Shown: in pieces, positions 17,483 to 27,578 of the stretch
Numbering within the stretch: position 1 is the first letter of the stretch
Layout: every line of letters begins with the position of its first letter
From: DASREM01 sp035652095
Lineage (GTDB): Bacteria > Acidobacteriota > Terriglobia > Terriglobales > Acidobacteriaceae
NCBI GenBank assembly: GCA_035652095.1
Contig: DASREM010000055.1
Coordinates: forward strand, 62,001 to 126,000
Reading direction: 5' to 3'
DNA: 64,000 bases
Made by a program: the position numbers and the translations under genes
Notes under the pieces: generated by a model
The model's input: only the letters and a program-made list of their open reading frames with translations
The model's database searches: none
What the model was told of the DNA's origin: nothing

Positions 17483-18343
17483 CTACGTGATGTCAGAGAA
17501 GTTGGATTGGAAGAAATCGTCACGTTCGATGAATCTGCCGTGGCACTCATTGCAGATCCATTGCAGACCGTTGGTGTGGCCAGTACCGCGTTCAGGATCC
17601 TCTTTCGCCTCGTGCAGTTCCCAATGGCAAATGGCGCAGTGGTCTCTTCGCCAGCCGCCTTTCACAAGGTCAAAATCCTTGGTGCTTTCCGCAAGCGATA
17701 GATCGAATGACACCCTGCCTGTCTCGCGATGGATGACTACGTCTCGAGCAGTCCATGAACTCTTTTGCCAGTGCCTGGAGATTTCGCGGCACCTTCGCAC
17801 GGCGTCGCGGATGTAATCGGCATTCCAACGAAAGCCGTGGATCTCGACAGTATCGGGAGCCGCGTAGGTGCGATGATGGAAATAGCTGTCGCGCAGTGCA
17901 GGCCTCAGGCGTTCTGCGGCGAGTTGGGCAGCGGCGACTCTCTGGCGGATGTCATCGACCCGCGCACCTCGCTGAACCAGCAGTTTGGCGGCAAGGCAAG
18001 TTTCCTGGTCGAGCAGTCCGAGGAGAAGGTGTTCAGTACCGATGGGGCGGTGTGCGAGCCGGTCGGCCTCATCGGCAGCATATTTCAAGGCACGTTTAGA
18101 GTGGTTGCTGAGCGGGAGATCTATGCTGGTCGAAGTACTAGGCAGACGCGGGATCTGGGCTAAGATCTCATCACGAAGTGACTCGGGATCAAGATTTGGA
18201 CAAAGCCTGTCGAGTCTTTTCTCTTCGCGCAAAAGCCCAAGCATCAGGTGCTCAGTGGTAATCTCGACCGAGCCGAACTGGGCCGCCTCGTATCTGGCGA
18301 AGAAGATGGTGCACCGAGCTCTTTCGGTATAGCGCTCGAACAT
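17483..18343 (-). CDS. Clp-repeat protein without ATPase, with C-terminal Cys-pair domain
   Basis: 286 residues from the ATG at 18343, preceded by GGAAAGAGAG. The open frame extends further upstream to 18544, but those residues are not Clp-like. Residues ~1-75 and 78-150 are two Clp N-terminal repeats (MFERYTERARCTIFFARYEA, TTEHLMLGLLREEKRLD, GTEHLLLGLLDQETCLAAKL), the substrate or adaptor-binding fold of ClpA/ClpC. The AAA modules are absent. The C-terminal ~60 residues carry CAIC and ICNEC pairs, a probable zinc site. It could be an adaptor or a decoy for ClpC. It is divergent from hppA. Confidence 0.78.
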   Translation of the reverse strand: MFERYTERARCTIFFARYEAAQFGSVEITTEHLMLGLLREEKRLDRLCPNLDPESLRDEILAQIPRLPSTSTSIDLPLSNHSKRALKYAADEADRLAHRPIGTEHLLLGLLDQETCLAAKLLVQRGARVDDIRQRVAAAQLAAERLRPALRDSYFHHRTYAAPDTVEIHGFRWNADYIRDAVRRCREISRHWQKSSWTARDVVIHRETGRVSFDLSLAESTKDFDLVKGGWRRDHCAICHWELHEAKEDPERGTGHTNGLQWICNECHGRFIERDDFFQSNFSDIT

Positions 18344-18696
18344 GCCGCTCTCTTTCCGGACTGGATCATACGCCCCGGACTCCAGCTTTTCGATGAACAT
18401 GGCGATGTGACGGCTGAGTTTGACCCCCTCCCGGCAAGATGTTATAAAATCGCGTTTTGTGTCGCACGCGTCCAGGGGGATAAACCACTCCCCATTCAAG
18501 GGCGGTCCGGCGCAAAAGTGATCCGACGCGGCCAAGCTCAGCACTCCTGTAAAGTCTTGCAGTGGAAGCGTGTTCGGAATTCCGGCAATGCGCTCCCGGC
18601 GCTTGAAGATTAGGCGTCCGGGCGTTCTTGTGCCGGAAGGCGGTGCCTAAACACGTAGTCATTCTGACTTCAAGTTCTTCTCTGTGGAGGAATCCC
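18344..18696. other. 353-bp divergent intergenic region
   Basis: It lies between the divergent Clp-repeat and hppA genes. Apart from the hppA promoter candidate and the GGAGG ribosome site at 18686-18690, I see no gene or strong structure. The in-frame minus-strand extension of the Clp-repeat frame runs to 18544 but is probably untranslated. Confidence 0.5.
18420..18448 (+). promoter_or_regulatory. Sigma-70-type promoter for hppA
   Basis: TTGACC at 18420-18425, a 17-base spacer, and TATAAA at 18443-18448. If used, the hppA leader would be about 240 bases long. Confidence 0.55.
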
Positions 18697-21183
<2,487 letters not shown>

Positions 21184-21202
21184 GAGCGTCTCTGTTCAGG
21201 CA

Positions 21203-21235
21203 CGCCATCCGGGCAACCGGATGGCGTTTTTATTT
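21203..21235 (+). terminator. Rho-independent terminator after hppA
   Basis: A ten-base-pair stem CGCCATCCGG/CCGGATGGCG with a GCAA tetraloop is followed by TTTTTATTT, starting about 20 bases after the hppA stop codon. Confidence 0.9.
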
Positions 21236-21265
21236 GGGCGGGACCTGTGAGTTGGCAAGCGCGAG

Positions 21266-21667
21266 CTAGGGCTTCTTCTCCACCGGCTTCAGGTTCTTTA
21301 CAAACAAAACCAGCTGCCAGCGCTGCATCTCAGGCAGGTTGCTGAACGAGGGCATGCCGCGATCGGTGTTTCCGTTGGTGATCTTCCAGAAAAGCGTTCC
21401 GTCGCTTTGCTGCTGCACCGCGGGAAGCTGCAGGTCGGCTGCGCGCTTATTGGCCAGGCCCGCGCCGTCTTCGCCGTGACACTCCACGCAGTTGCGCAGG
21501 AACAGCTTCCTGCCGCCAGCGGCGGCTTGCGGCTTGTCGGCTAGCGGGTTCTTCCGAGCTTCGGCTTCAGCGGGCGCGCGCCAGTTGGGGTCCTGCTGAT
21601 AACCGACGTTCTGACCGAGCGCTGCCCCTAACAGAATCAAGGTGCAAATCGGCCTGAGATGTCTCAT
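21266..21667 (-). CDS. Exported c-type cytochrome
   Basis: 133 residues. The ATG overlaps the stop of the upstream membrane-protein gene (ATGA), so the two are coupled. A signal peptide spans residues 1-19 (LRPICTLILLGAALGQ). One heme site, C60-V-E-C63-H64, is followed by GEDGAGLANKRAADL. Met105 in GNTDRGMPSF is the likely second axial ligand. The fold is a small class I periplasmic cytochrome c, like those in alcohol dehydrogenase or cbb3 modules. It is probably an electron carrier linked to the neighbouring outer-membrane-type protein; the partner oxidase is not in this cluster. Confidence 0.88.
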   Translation of the reverse strand: MRHLRPICTLILLGAALGQNVGYQQDPNWRAPAEAEARKNPLADKPQAAAGGRKLFLRNCVECHGEDGAGLANKRAADLQLPAVQQQSDGTLFWKITNGNTDRGMPSFSNLPEMQRWQLVLFVKNLKPVEKKP

Positions 21668-22527
21668 GGACGGCCCCCCAGCCAATGGGAGAGCCGAGTT
21701 CCGAAGCCTCGCACCTCGTAACTGTATCCAAATCGGAACAGGACCGGATTGCTGCCGTGGGTCAGGCCAATCGCGGGGGAAAAACGCAGGCTGGCATTGT
21801 CGCTGAACTGCCATATGACAACCGGTGCAACATAGTGCGAAGTATCGTGCAGGCCAAAGCCGTTGCTGCTGCCCAGGCCGCCGTACATTTCGACGCCCGC
21901 TGCAAAGTTCTCGCGACACCAACGACACTCTGTGGCTGACGCAATCGTTGCCAACGGCCGGGAAACACCGAATGCATATCCGAATTCGAAGCCCTCACTC
22001 GCCGAGAGATTCTTCTCCACGATAAAGTTCTCCGCGATATTCCAATCATGCACCTGGCTGGAGAGGATGAGCTTGGTTTCCAGTTCGTGGGCATGAACTC
22101 GACGCAATTCCGAGTTGGACTCGTTAAGTTCCAGCGAGTTCCCGACAATCTCCTTCTGGATGCGGCTGCCCTCGTTCAGGCTCTCGTACTCTAAATAGAG
22201 AACGGGATTGATGCGGTGTTCCCGCTTCAAAGGACGAAAACGGTTCTCCAGTCGCCATCCGGTGAAGATCGTGCTGTCCCCGGCCGTGGACTGTCCTTCG
22301 AGATAAAGCTCGGAAGTCCAGCGGCCTGTAACGCCATACTCAAACTCCGTGTAGGGCGCGAAGTAGAAATGCTGGCCGGAACGGGGAACGCCCATTGAGC
22401 TGCTGGTCTCGATCTCGAGATTGCCCGGCTCTTCGAGATGGTGGTCATAGGTCACGAAGAAGGGACTTTCCTGGGCGCGGCACCGGCACACGACAAGACA
22501 AAGAAGAAGTAAATAGCGCCATTTCAT
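21664..22527 (-). CDS. Probable outer-membrane beta-barrel protein
   Basis: 287 residues with a signal peptide at 1-18 (MKWRYLLLLCLVVCRCRA). The mature part alternates short amphipathic strands and turns (FYFAPYTEFEYGVTGRWTSE, LVFRFGYSYEVRG), a pattern of outer-membrane barrels. It resembles the uncharacterised porin-like proteins often found next to cytochromes. A CxxC (CRWC) lies near residue 206. It is followed by an overlapping cytochrome c gene. A TTGCAA-type operator lies 14 bases upstream of the start, so it is probably controlled by the Fur-family regulator encoded just upstream. Confidence 0.65.
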   Translation of the reverse strand: MKWRYLLLLCLVVCRCRAQESPFFVTYDHHLEEPGNLEIETSSSMGVPRSGQHFYFAPYTEFEYGVTGRWTSELYLEGQSTAGDSTIFTGWRLENRFRPLKREHRINPVLYLEYESLNEGSRIQKEIVGNSLELNESNSELRRVHAHELETKLILSSQVHDWNIAENFIVEKNLSASEGFEFGYAFGVSRPLATIASATECRWCRENFAAGVEMYGGLGSSNGFGLHDTSHYVAPVVIWQFSDNASLRFSPAIGLTHGSNPVLFRFGYSYEVRGFGTRLSHWLGGRP

Positions 22528-22540
22528 GGAGGAAACCTAT

Positions 22541-22557
22541 ATGCAACTGAGTTGCAA
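22541..22557. promoter_or_regulatory. Operator, ATGCAA-N5-TTGCAA (Fur-family/Nur-like box)
   Basis: ATGCAA CTGAG TTGCAA is a 17-base near-perfect palindrome. On the minus strand it lies just after a -10-like TATTCA (22560-22565) and 14 bases before the ATG of the barrel-protein gene. The form matches the tTGCaa-N5-ttGCAA box described for nickel-responsive Nur. The metal specificity here is unknown. Confidence 0.65.
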
Positions 22558-22632
22558 TATGAATACCTGTTCATCTTACGGTCCAGAGTTCCTGCGGTCA
22601 ACCACGGGCCCGGATTTTCTGTTTCAGGATTG

Positions 22633-22648
22633 TTGCAACCAGATGCAA
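22633..22648. promoter_or_regulatory. Possible third TTGCAA-type site, spacer of four
   Basis: TTGCAA CCAG ATGCAA lies just past the regulator's stop codon. The spacer is one base short of the other two sites, so this may be a weak or chance match. Confidence 0.3.
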
Positions 22649-22653
22649 CGGGA

Positions 22654-23100
22654 TCAGGTACGGCAGTGGGAGCAGTAGCCGCCGATTTCCATGCGCGTCA
22701 CCACGATGTGGAACTGGCAGTCGCGCTGGATCTGACCTTTCAGGCGATCGAACAGATCGCTCTCGAACTCCATAATCTTGCCGCAGCGAAGACAGGCCAT
22801 GTGAATATGATCGCGCTGCGGCCTGCGCTCGTAATAGTGTTTTTCCCCCTGCATGTGCATAAGATCGAGCTCATCCACCAAGCCCTGGCGCTTCAGCAGG
22901 TTCAGGGTGCGGTACACCGTGACCCGATCGATGGCGGGATCGAGCTTGCGTGCCTTACGCAGGATCTGGCTGGCGTCGAGATGTTGTTGCGCGGTTTCAA
23001 CGACCGACAAGATGGTGCGGCGCTGGCGGGTCATGCGCAGGCCCCGCGACATCAATTCGGCTTGCAGGCGGCCCGGCTGTTCAGTTTCTGGCAAGGGCAT
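22654..23100 (-). CDS. Fur-family metal-responsive repressor
   Basis: 148 residues from the ATG at 23100; a TTG at 23118 falls inside the operator and is not preferred. The winged helix reads RMTRQRRTILSVVETAQQH and ASQILRKARKLDP, with the recognition helix in AIDRVTVYRTLNLLKRQG. The metal domain has the EKHYYE and RDHIHMACLRCGKIMEFE stretches, with a structural zinc pair CLRC and a second pair CSHC near the C-terminus. Fur, PerR, Zur and Nur cannot be separated by eye. It shares the strand with the barrel and cytochrome genes and carries a similar operator in its own promoter, suggesting autoregulation. Confidence 0.9.
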   Translation of the reverse strand: MPLPETEQPGRLQAELMSRGLRMTRQRRTILSVVETAQQHLDASQILRKARKLDPAIDRVTVYRTLNLLKRQGLVDELDLMHMQGEKHYYERRPQRDHIHMACLRCGKIMEFESDLFDRLKGQIQRDCQFHIVVTRMEIGGYCSHCRT

Positions 23101-23101
23101 A

Positions 23102-23118
23102 TTGTTACCCGGTTGCAA
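23102..23118. promoter_or_regulatory. Autoregulatory operator upstream of the Fur-family gene
   Basis: TTGTTA CCCGG TTGCAA, the same six-five-six layout as the site at 22541 with two mismatches. On the minus strand it lies about four bases after TATAAT (23123-23128), overlapping the likely transcription start. Confidence 0.6.
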
Positions 23119-23176
23119 CTAGATTATACGGCTTGAAGGGTGTCGGATGCTGGCCCTCAAAAGCAGCCATGATTTT

Positions 23177-23208
23177 CGTCGCCAGCCGAGGAATCTCGCG
23201 GTGCGCAC
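23177..23208. repeat. Dispersed intergenic repeat, copy E (divergent)
   Basis: TCGTCGCCAGCCGAG runs into GAATCTCGCGGTGCGCAC, preserving the GAGG(A/G)ATCTCGCG core of the other copies. It lies between the Fur-family gene and an exported-protein gene. Confidence 0.45.
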
Positions 23209-23223
23209 AAGCTCAGTCGTGGC

Positions 23224-23577
23224 TTAATTGTTGCCTCGCATCTTTTCGCGAACGCTGTGCGCGAGCTTCTCGATCTGTTCGGCTTTGGTAACGACTTCAA
23301 GCGAGAGCAGGTTTTCGTTGGTCCTGTCAACGTACGTTTTCAGTTCTGTGGCGAGCTGGAGGAGTTTGTCCGAGTCGCGCTTCAGTTCGGCCTGGCGCTG
23401 CTGGTTGGCTTTCTTGGCCATCTCTTTTTCCATACGGGCGCGGGTCTCGTCGTAGTTGGAAGGTTTGGCTTGAGATTCCGCACCAGGAGGGCGCGATTGA
23501 GCACAGCACAAATCGGCAGCGACCAGAAATGTCATTGCTAAAGCGAACGCCAGGAGGCGCGCAAAAATCCCGTTCAA
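23224..23577 (-). CDS. Small exported coiled-coil protein
   Basis: About 117 residues from a TTG at 23577 that follows GAGGTGAAC. The ATG at 23601 abuts a TATAAT and lacks a ribosome site, so is less likely. The signal peptide is NGIFARLLAFALAMTFLVA. The mature part is almost all charged helix (ARMEKEMAKKANQQRQAELK, DKLLQLATELKTYVDRTNEN), predicting a coiled coil. Such small periplasmic helical proteins are common in acidobacteria; no function can be given. It is divergent from the MscS gene. Confidence 0.65.
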   Translation of the reverse strand: MNGIFARLLAFALAMTFLVAADLCCAQSRPPGAESQAKPSNYDETRARMEKEMAKKANQQRQAELKRDSDKLLQLATELKTYVDRTNENLLSLEVVTKAEQIEKLAHSVREKMRGNN

Positions 23578-23682
23578 GTTCACCTCGCCAGGAAAAGACA
23601 TGATTATAGCGACTATCGTCCTCGGGATTGGACCGCCAGCCCCCTCTCCGGGCTGATCGCAACATTTATAATCGCCTTATTG

Positions 23683-24582
23683 ATGCTAACCTTTGCTTCT
23701 CATTTTCTGCTGCCTGAAACTTCCAATCTGCCCGGCCTGCTCCGGGATTGGCGGGAAGACACTATGAACTTCCTCCGCCACGACGTGCCGAAGATCGTCC
23801 TCGTGGTCATAGGTGCGTTGGTCCTGATTCGAATTCTGCGCGCGATCACCAAGGGAATGACCTCAGTCCGAAGCCGGAACCTGGCGCCGGGTATCCGGGA
23901 CCAGCAGATCAGAACCCTGGCAGGCGTGATCAACAGCATTGGAACTTTCGTCATTCTGTTCGTCGGAGCGCTTGAAGTTTTGAAGTACGTCGGGTTGGAC
24001 CTTGCTCCGCTGCTGGCCAGCGCTGGGATTGCGGGCCTGGCCATTGGCTTCGGCGCCCAGACGCTGGTGAAGGACTTCATCAACGGATTCTTCGTGCTTC
24101 TCGAAGATCAGTACAACATCGGCGACAATGTGCAGCTTGGCGGAGTTCGCGGCACGGTGGAGGACATGACGCTGCGGCGGACGGTGCTGCGCGATGACGA
24201 CGGCACGGTTCACATTATTCCCAACAGCCAGGTGCAGATTGTTTCGAACATGACCCGCGACTGGGCGCAGCTTACGCTGAAGGTCAGCGTGGCTTATAGC
24301 GAGTCAACCGACAAAGTGGTAAAGATTCTGGATGAGGTCGGCACTGAACTGCGGCACGATCCGCTCTTTGCCGACGATATCGTTGCAGATATCCAGGTAC
24401 CGGGGATCGATCGTGTGGGCAACGGCGAAGCCGAATATCTCGTGCTGATAAAAACCCGTCCCAACAAGCAGTATGCGGTCAGCCGCGAGATGCGGCGCCG
24501 CATTAAAGACTGCTTCGAAAAGAATGGGATCAAGGCCGGCGCGCCGGGACGGATGTACGTCATCGACCAAGGCACGGCGTAA
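23683..24582 (+). CDS. Mechanosensitive ion channel, MscS family
   Basis: 299 residues from the ATG at 23683. Two or three transmembrane helices are visible: KIVLVVIGALVLIRILRA, TFVILFVGALEVLKYVG and the pore helix APLLASAGIAGLAIGFGAQT, with the Gly/Ala packing of MscS TM3. Then comes the beta domain (DQYNIGDNVQLGGVRGTVED, HIIPNSQVQIVSNMTRDWAQ) and the C-terminal alpha/beta domain. MscS opens under membrane tension to release solutes on osmotic downshock. The length is near that of E. coli MscS (286), so this is the short type. Confidence 0.93.
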   Translation: MLTFASHFLLPETSNLPGLLRDWREDTMNFLRHDVPKIVLVVIGALVLIRILRAITKGMTSVRSRNLAPGIRDQQIRTLAGVINSIGTFVILFVGALEVLKYVGLDLAPLLASAGIAGLAIGFGAQTLVKDFINGFFVLLEDQYNIGDNVQLGGVRGTVEDMTLRRTVLRDDDGTVHIIPNSQVQIVSNMTRDWAQLTLKVSVAYSESTDKVVKILDEVGTELRHDPLFADDIVADIQVPGIDRVGNGEAEYLVLIKTRPNKQYAVSREMRRRIKDCFEKNGIKAGAPGRMYVIDQGTA

Positions 24583-24605
24583 CAAGAAAAGCCAATCCGT
24601 CGAGG

Positions 24606-24636
24606 CTCCCTCATTCAAAAAGCGGGAATGAGGGAG
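24606..24636. terminator. Hairpin between MscS and rho genes
   Basis: An eleven-base-pair perfect stem CTCCCTCATTC/GAATGAGGGAG has a nine-base loop. It lies between two convergent genes, so may end both. There is no long T-run, only TTTTCTT further along on the minus strand. Confidence 0.5.
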
Positions 24637-24646
24637 TCAGGATGAT

Positions 24647-25897
24647 TTACAACGAACTCATGTTGGAGAGAAAGTCTCCGTTCGCCTTGGTTTTGCTGAG
24701 TTTGTCGATCAGCAATTCCATGGCTTCGACCGGCGACAGCGGGTTCAGCACTTTGCGCAAAACCCAGATCCGCTGCAAGTCTTCCTTCGGGATCAACAGC
24801 TCTTCTTTTCGCGTTCCGGAGCGCTGAATGTCGATGGCCGGGAAAACGCGCTTATCGACCAGTTTGCGCTCGAGAATGATTTCCGAATTGCCGGTGCCTT
24901 TGAATTCTTCAAAGATCACGTCGTCCATGCGGGAACCGGTATCGATCAGAGCCGTCGCGATGATGGTCAGCGATCCGCCCTCTTCGATATTGCGGGCCGA
25001 TCCGAAGAAACGCTTCGGACGCTGCAAGGCGTTTGAATCCACGCCGCCGGAGAGGACCTTGCCGCTCGGAGGAACGATCGTGTTGTAGGCGCGGGCGAGA
25101 CGAGTGATCGAATCCAGCAGGATCACGACGTCGCGCTTGTGCTCAACCAGGCGCTTCGCCTTTTCGATCACCATTTCAGCGACCTGAACGTGGCGAGCGG
25201 CGGGCTCGTCGAAGGTCGAGGAGATGACCTCGCCTTTTACGGAGCGCTGCATGTCGGTGACTTCTTCCGGGCGCTCGTCGATGAGCAGCACCATCAAGAC
25301 AACTTCCGGATGGTTGGTGGTGATGGAATTCGCCACCTGTTGCAGCAGCATGGTTTTGCCGGCGCGCGGCGGAGAAACGATCAAACCACGCTGGCCTTTG
25401 CCGAGCGGGGTCAGAAGATCCATGACGCGAGCGCTGACGTTTTCGCGGGTCGTCTCGAGCTTTAACCGTTCCTGCGGATACAGCGGCGTCAGGTTGTCGA
25501 ACAGAATCTTGTTGCGCGCTTCGTCAGGCGACTCGAAGTTCACCGCTTCGATCTTGACCAGGGCGAAGTATTTCTCTCCTTCATGAGGAGGCCGCACCTG
25601 GCCGCTGATGGTGTCGCCGGTTTTTAGATCGAATTTGCGGATCTGGGAGGGCGAAACGTAAATGTCGTCCGGGCCCGGGAGGTAGTTGTAGTCGGGGGAA
25701 CGGAGGAATCCGTAGCCATCGGGCAAGATCTCCAGCACGCCTTCTGCGAAAATGTGCCCTTCTTTTTCGCTTTGCGCCTGCAAGATCTTGAAGATCAGAT
25801 CCTGCTTTCGAAGGCCGCTGGCACCGGGCAGATCCAGAGATCGGGCGATCTTGGTCAGCTCAGTAATGTTTTTTTCTTTAAGTTCTGCGATGGTCAT
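24647..25897 (-). CDS. rho: Transcription termination factor Rho
   Basis: 416 residues, close to the E. coli length. The hexameric RNA helicase ends transcription at C-rich sites. The N-terminus (MTIAELKEKNITELTKIARS) is the Rho-N helix bundle. The cold-shock-like RNA-binding domain follows at GYGFLRSPDYNYLPGPDDIY. Walker A is PPRAGKTMLLQ and Walker B is VVILLDSITRLARAYN. The catalytic Q- and R-loop regions are intact (GGVDSNALQRPKRFFGSARN). An AGGTGA site precedes the ATG. A small omega-like gene lies 77 bp upstream on the same strand. Confidence 0.98.
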   Translation of the reverse strand: MTIAELKEKNITELTKIARSLDLPGASGLRKQDLIFKILQAQSEKEGHIFAEGVLEILPDGYGFLRSPDYNYLPGPDDIYVSPSQIRKFDLKTGDTISGQVRPPHEGEKYFALVKIEAVNFESPDEARNKILFDNLTPLYPQERLKLETTRENVSARVMDLLTPLGKGQRGLIVSPPRAGKTMLLQQVANSITTNHPEVVLMVLLIDERPEEVTDMQRSVKGEVISSTFDEPAARHVQVAEMVIEKAKRLVEHKRDVVILLDSITRLARAYNTIVPPSGKVLSGGVDSNALQRPKRFFGSARNIEEGGSLTIIATALIDTGSRMDDVIFEEFKGTGNSEIILERKLVDKRVFPAIDIQRSGTRKEELLIPKEDLQRIWVLRKVLNPLSPVEAMELLIDKLSKTKANGDFLSNMSSL

Positions 25898-25974
25898 TGT
25901 TCACCTGCGAGGAGATTTTCAAAGGGGGGTCGCTCAGGAAGACGTACAGCCGTGAGGCTAGAGGCGGGTCTGAA

Positions 25975-26190
25975 TCAGGCAGCCCGCCGTTGTGCCTCAG
26001 CAAAATGTTCTGGTTCCGTCAAAACCGATTGACGTTCGGAGCTTGCAATCCGATCCAAGACCTCATTCATCGTTTCCTGGATTCTGGTGTTGGGCTTGTG
26101 AAACTTACGGGTAGCCTTCGACGCAAGCTGGCAAAGCATATACCGGTTTCGCAAAGTATGTAAAGCGTCAAAAACTCTATCAGAACGCAT
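25975..26190 (-). CDS. Small protein resembling RNA polymerase omega subunit
   Basis: 71 residues from the ATG at 26190, with GGAGAGGAAG upstream. The sequence MRSDRVFDALHTLRNRYMLC and QLASKATRKFHKPNTRIQET resembles the conserved omega core (N-R-[YF]-x-L, then x-x-A-x-[KR]-A) in the reduced form annotated as RpoZ in acidobacteria. In E. coli the omega helix region helps assemble beta-prime. The C-terminal extension ends in an Ala/Arg-rich tail. If it is omega, its place in front of rho is unusual. It could instead be an unrelated small DNA-binding protein. Confidence 0.5.
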   Translation of the reverse strand: MRSDRVFDALHTLRNRYMLCQLASKATRKFHKPNTRIQETMNEVLDRIASSERQSVLTEPEHFAEAQRRAA

Positions 26191-26822
26191 CTGTCTTCCT
26201 CTCCGATGATTAAAGGCGGTCCCCGTGTACGCCATCCGTAGGTCAAGGCGAACCCGCACTGGATTCCTATCTACCTCAATCCAGATGGTTTGTACGGGAA
26301 ATCTCTGAATATCTTAATAGATGCTCCGCGGGACGCTTAAGTTTCTCAATGTTCTGCGACGGTGTCACTTAACCGAGGAGGTGCGGACCGACCGCCAATG
26401 AGTGCTCTTGCCCCGTGGAACTGCATACTGTACGCGCGAATACCAAGCGGGTCAAGCATTTCTTATGGTCAGGCTTCACTTTTGAGATCCTTGTAAGTAC
26501 TTAAAAATGTTGGGCATTAATGACTGGGCCCGGGGGGGAACCAGAGAATACAGCCGGTCTTACGGAAAGTTAAGGGAGCGCCCGCTTCCCAGGCGCCCTG
26601 TCCCGCCAAGGGCGAAACCAGGTTGCTGGCGGGGAGTAGGAACTTACCTCGTAACGAAGTGAAAAGGATTTCCCATGGTCTCATACAGCCTCGGATCTCG
26701 AAATCTTCTATGGCAACATCCCGTTTGTTTTCAATACGCCAAAATCATTCGTTTAGGTATTACACGTGCTTTGATGGGGATAGCTGTCACGTTGTTGGGG
26801 TGAGCACACTTCTGGGGGAATC
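26191..26822. other. 632-bp intergenic region upstream of the PEP-CTERM gene
   Basis: The region separates the divergent omega-like gene from the PEP-CTERM gene. No convincing gene is present; a 67-residue frame at 26623-26826 has no ribosome site and no recognisable domain. The 3' part holds a GC-rich folded stretch, listed separately. A long leader is therefore likely for the PEP-CTERM gene. Confidence 0.5.
26573..26633 (+). ncRNA. Two predicted hairpins in the PEP-CTERM leader
   Basis: Stem 1 pairs AGGG/CCCT and CGCC/GGCG (26573-26599) with a two-base bulge. Stem 2 is CCCGCCA/TGGCGGG (26602-26633) with an 18-base loop rich in A and G. They sit 190 bases before the start codon. The pattern does not match a riboswitch I know, including c-di-GMP-I. 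It is an inference from pairing only. Confidence 0.35.
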
Positions 26823-27344
26823 ATGAAGTTTCCACGGGTTCTGTTGTTCTTGGCATTAGCGGCCAGTTCGGCATTCGCGACATCGGTATCAAGCCTGAAC
26901 ATCACCGGCTTTAACCAGCAGGGTTTCGGGATTACCGGTACATCCTTCACTTTCACTTCCACCACTGGCACGGCCAACTGCGACATCGGTGGGACGCTGA
27001 CTTCCACCTGCCAATTTTCAAATTTGAGCGGCATTAACTGGACCAGTCTGACCATCGCCATCTCTGGGAACAGCACCCAGGGTCCATTCACTTGCGCAGC
27101 CAAGGGTCCGTTTGATAACTGCACCGTGAATGCGAGCGGAACGCAGGTGAGCTTCTTTGGCGGACCGGGAATCGGCGGGACCACGATGCGCAACTTTCAA
27201 CTCAGCCTGAAGGGTTGGTCCCCGGGAACGCAGTTTACGGTGACTGCGAACACCGCGACAGTGCCGGAACCCTCGTCCTTGCTGTTGCTGGGCTCAGGAT
27301 TGATCGCCGTGGGCGGAGTATTTCGTCGAAAATTTGGTTTATAG
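26823..27344 (+). CDS. PEP-CTERM anchored exported protein
   Basis: 173 residues. The ATG is followed by a signal peptide (FPRVLLFLALAASSAFA). The C-terminus VPEPSSLLLLGSGLIAVGGV plus FRRKFGL is the full PEP-CTERM sorting motif: the VPEP box, a hydrophobic helix and a basic tail, normally cut by exosortase and linked to exopolysaccharide. The middle is Thr/Ser/Gly-rich with four Cys (CDIGG, CQFSN, CAAKG, CTVNA), possibly two disulfides. No exosortase is in the window. The leader before it is long and structured, and a strong terminator follows. Confidence 0.85.
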   Translation: MKFPRVLLFLALAASSAFATSVSSLNITGFNQQGFGITGTSFTFTSTTGTANCDIGGTLTSTCQFSNLSGINWTSLTIAISGNSTQGPFTCAAKGPFDNCTVNASGTQVSFFGGPGIGGTTMRNFQLSLKGWSPGTQFTVTANTATVPEPSSLLLLGSGLIAVGGVFRRKFGL

Positions 27345-27359
27345 GCCGAAGTAGAAAAG

Positions 27360-27388
27360 AGCCCTGGCCGATCCGGCCGGGGCTTTTT
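27360..27388 (+). terminator. Rho-independent terminator after PEP-CTERM gene
   Basis: AGCCC-T-GGCCG / CGGCC-G-GGGCT with an ATC loop, followed by TTTT. The stem is ten base pairs plus one mismatch and is GC-rich. Confidence 0.9.
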
Positions 27389-27578
27389 CGTCCCATCTCT
27401 CTGAATTTCCAAGGGTCTTCCTCAGAATACGGAAACGTCGGAACAACCAACTGTGTAAGTTTCCCATCCAAGCCTGAGTTCTTGACAGGGGCGCGGGTGA
27501 GAAGGCTGTCACGCTGCCCGCATGGCGTGCAGGCAAATGAGGCCTACAGACGGAAACGGCAGAAACCGATGCGATTCC

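Noticed and set aside
26521..26660. c-di-GMP-I, cobalamin or TPP riboswitch
   Set aside because: The conserved loops of those families are not found, so I list only unassigned hairpins.
26695..26720. Sigma-54 promoter (TGGCAAC...TTTG) before the PEP-CTERM gene
   Set aside because: The -12 GC is missing, so the match is too weak.
26623..26826. 67-residue frame in the PEP-CTERM leader
   Set aside because: It has no ribosome site and no hydrophobic or conserved pattern, and it overlaps the next start.
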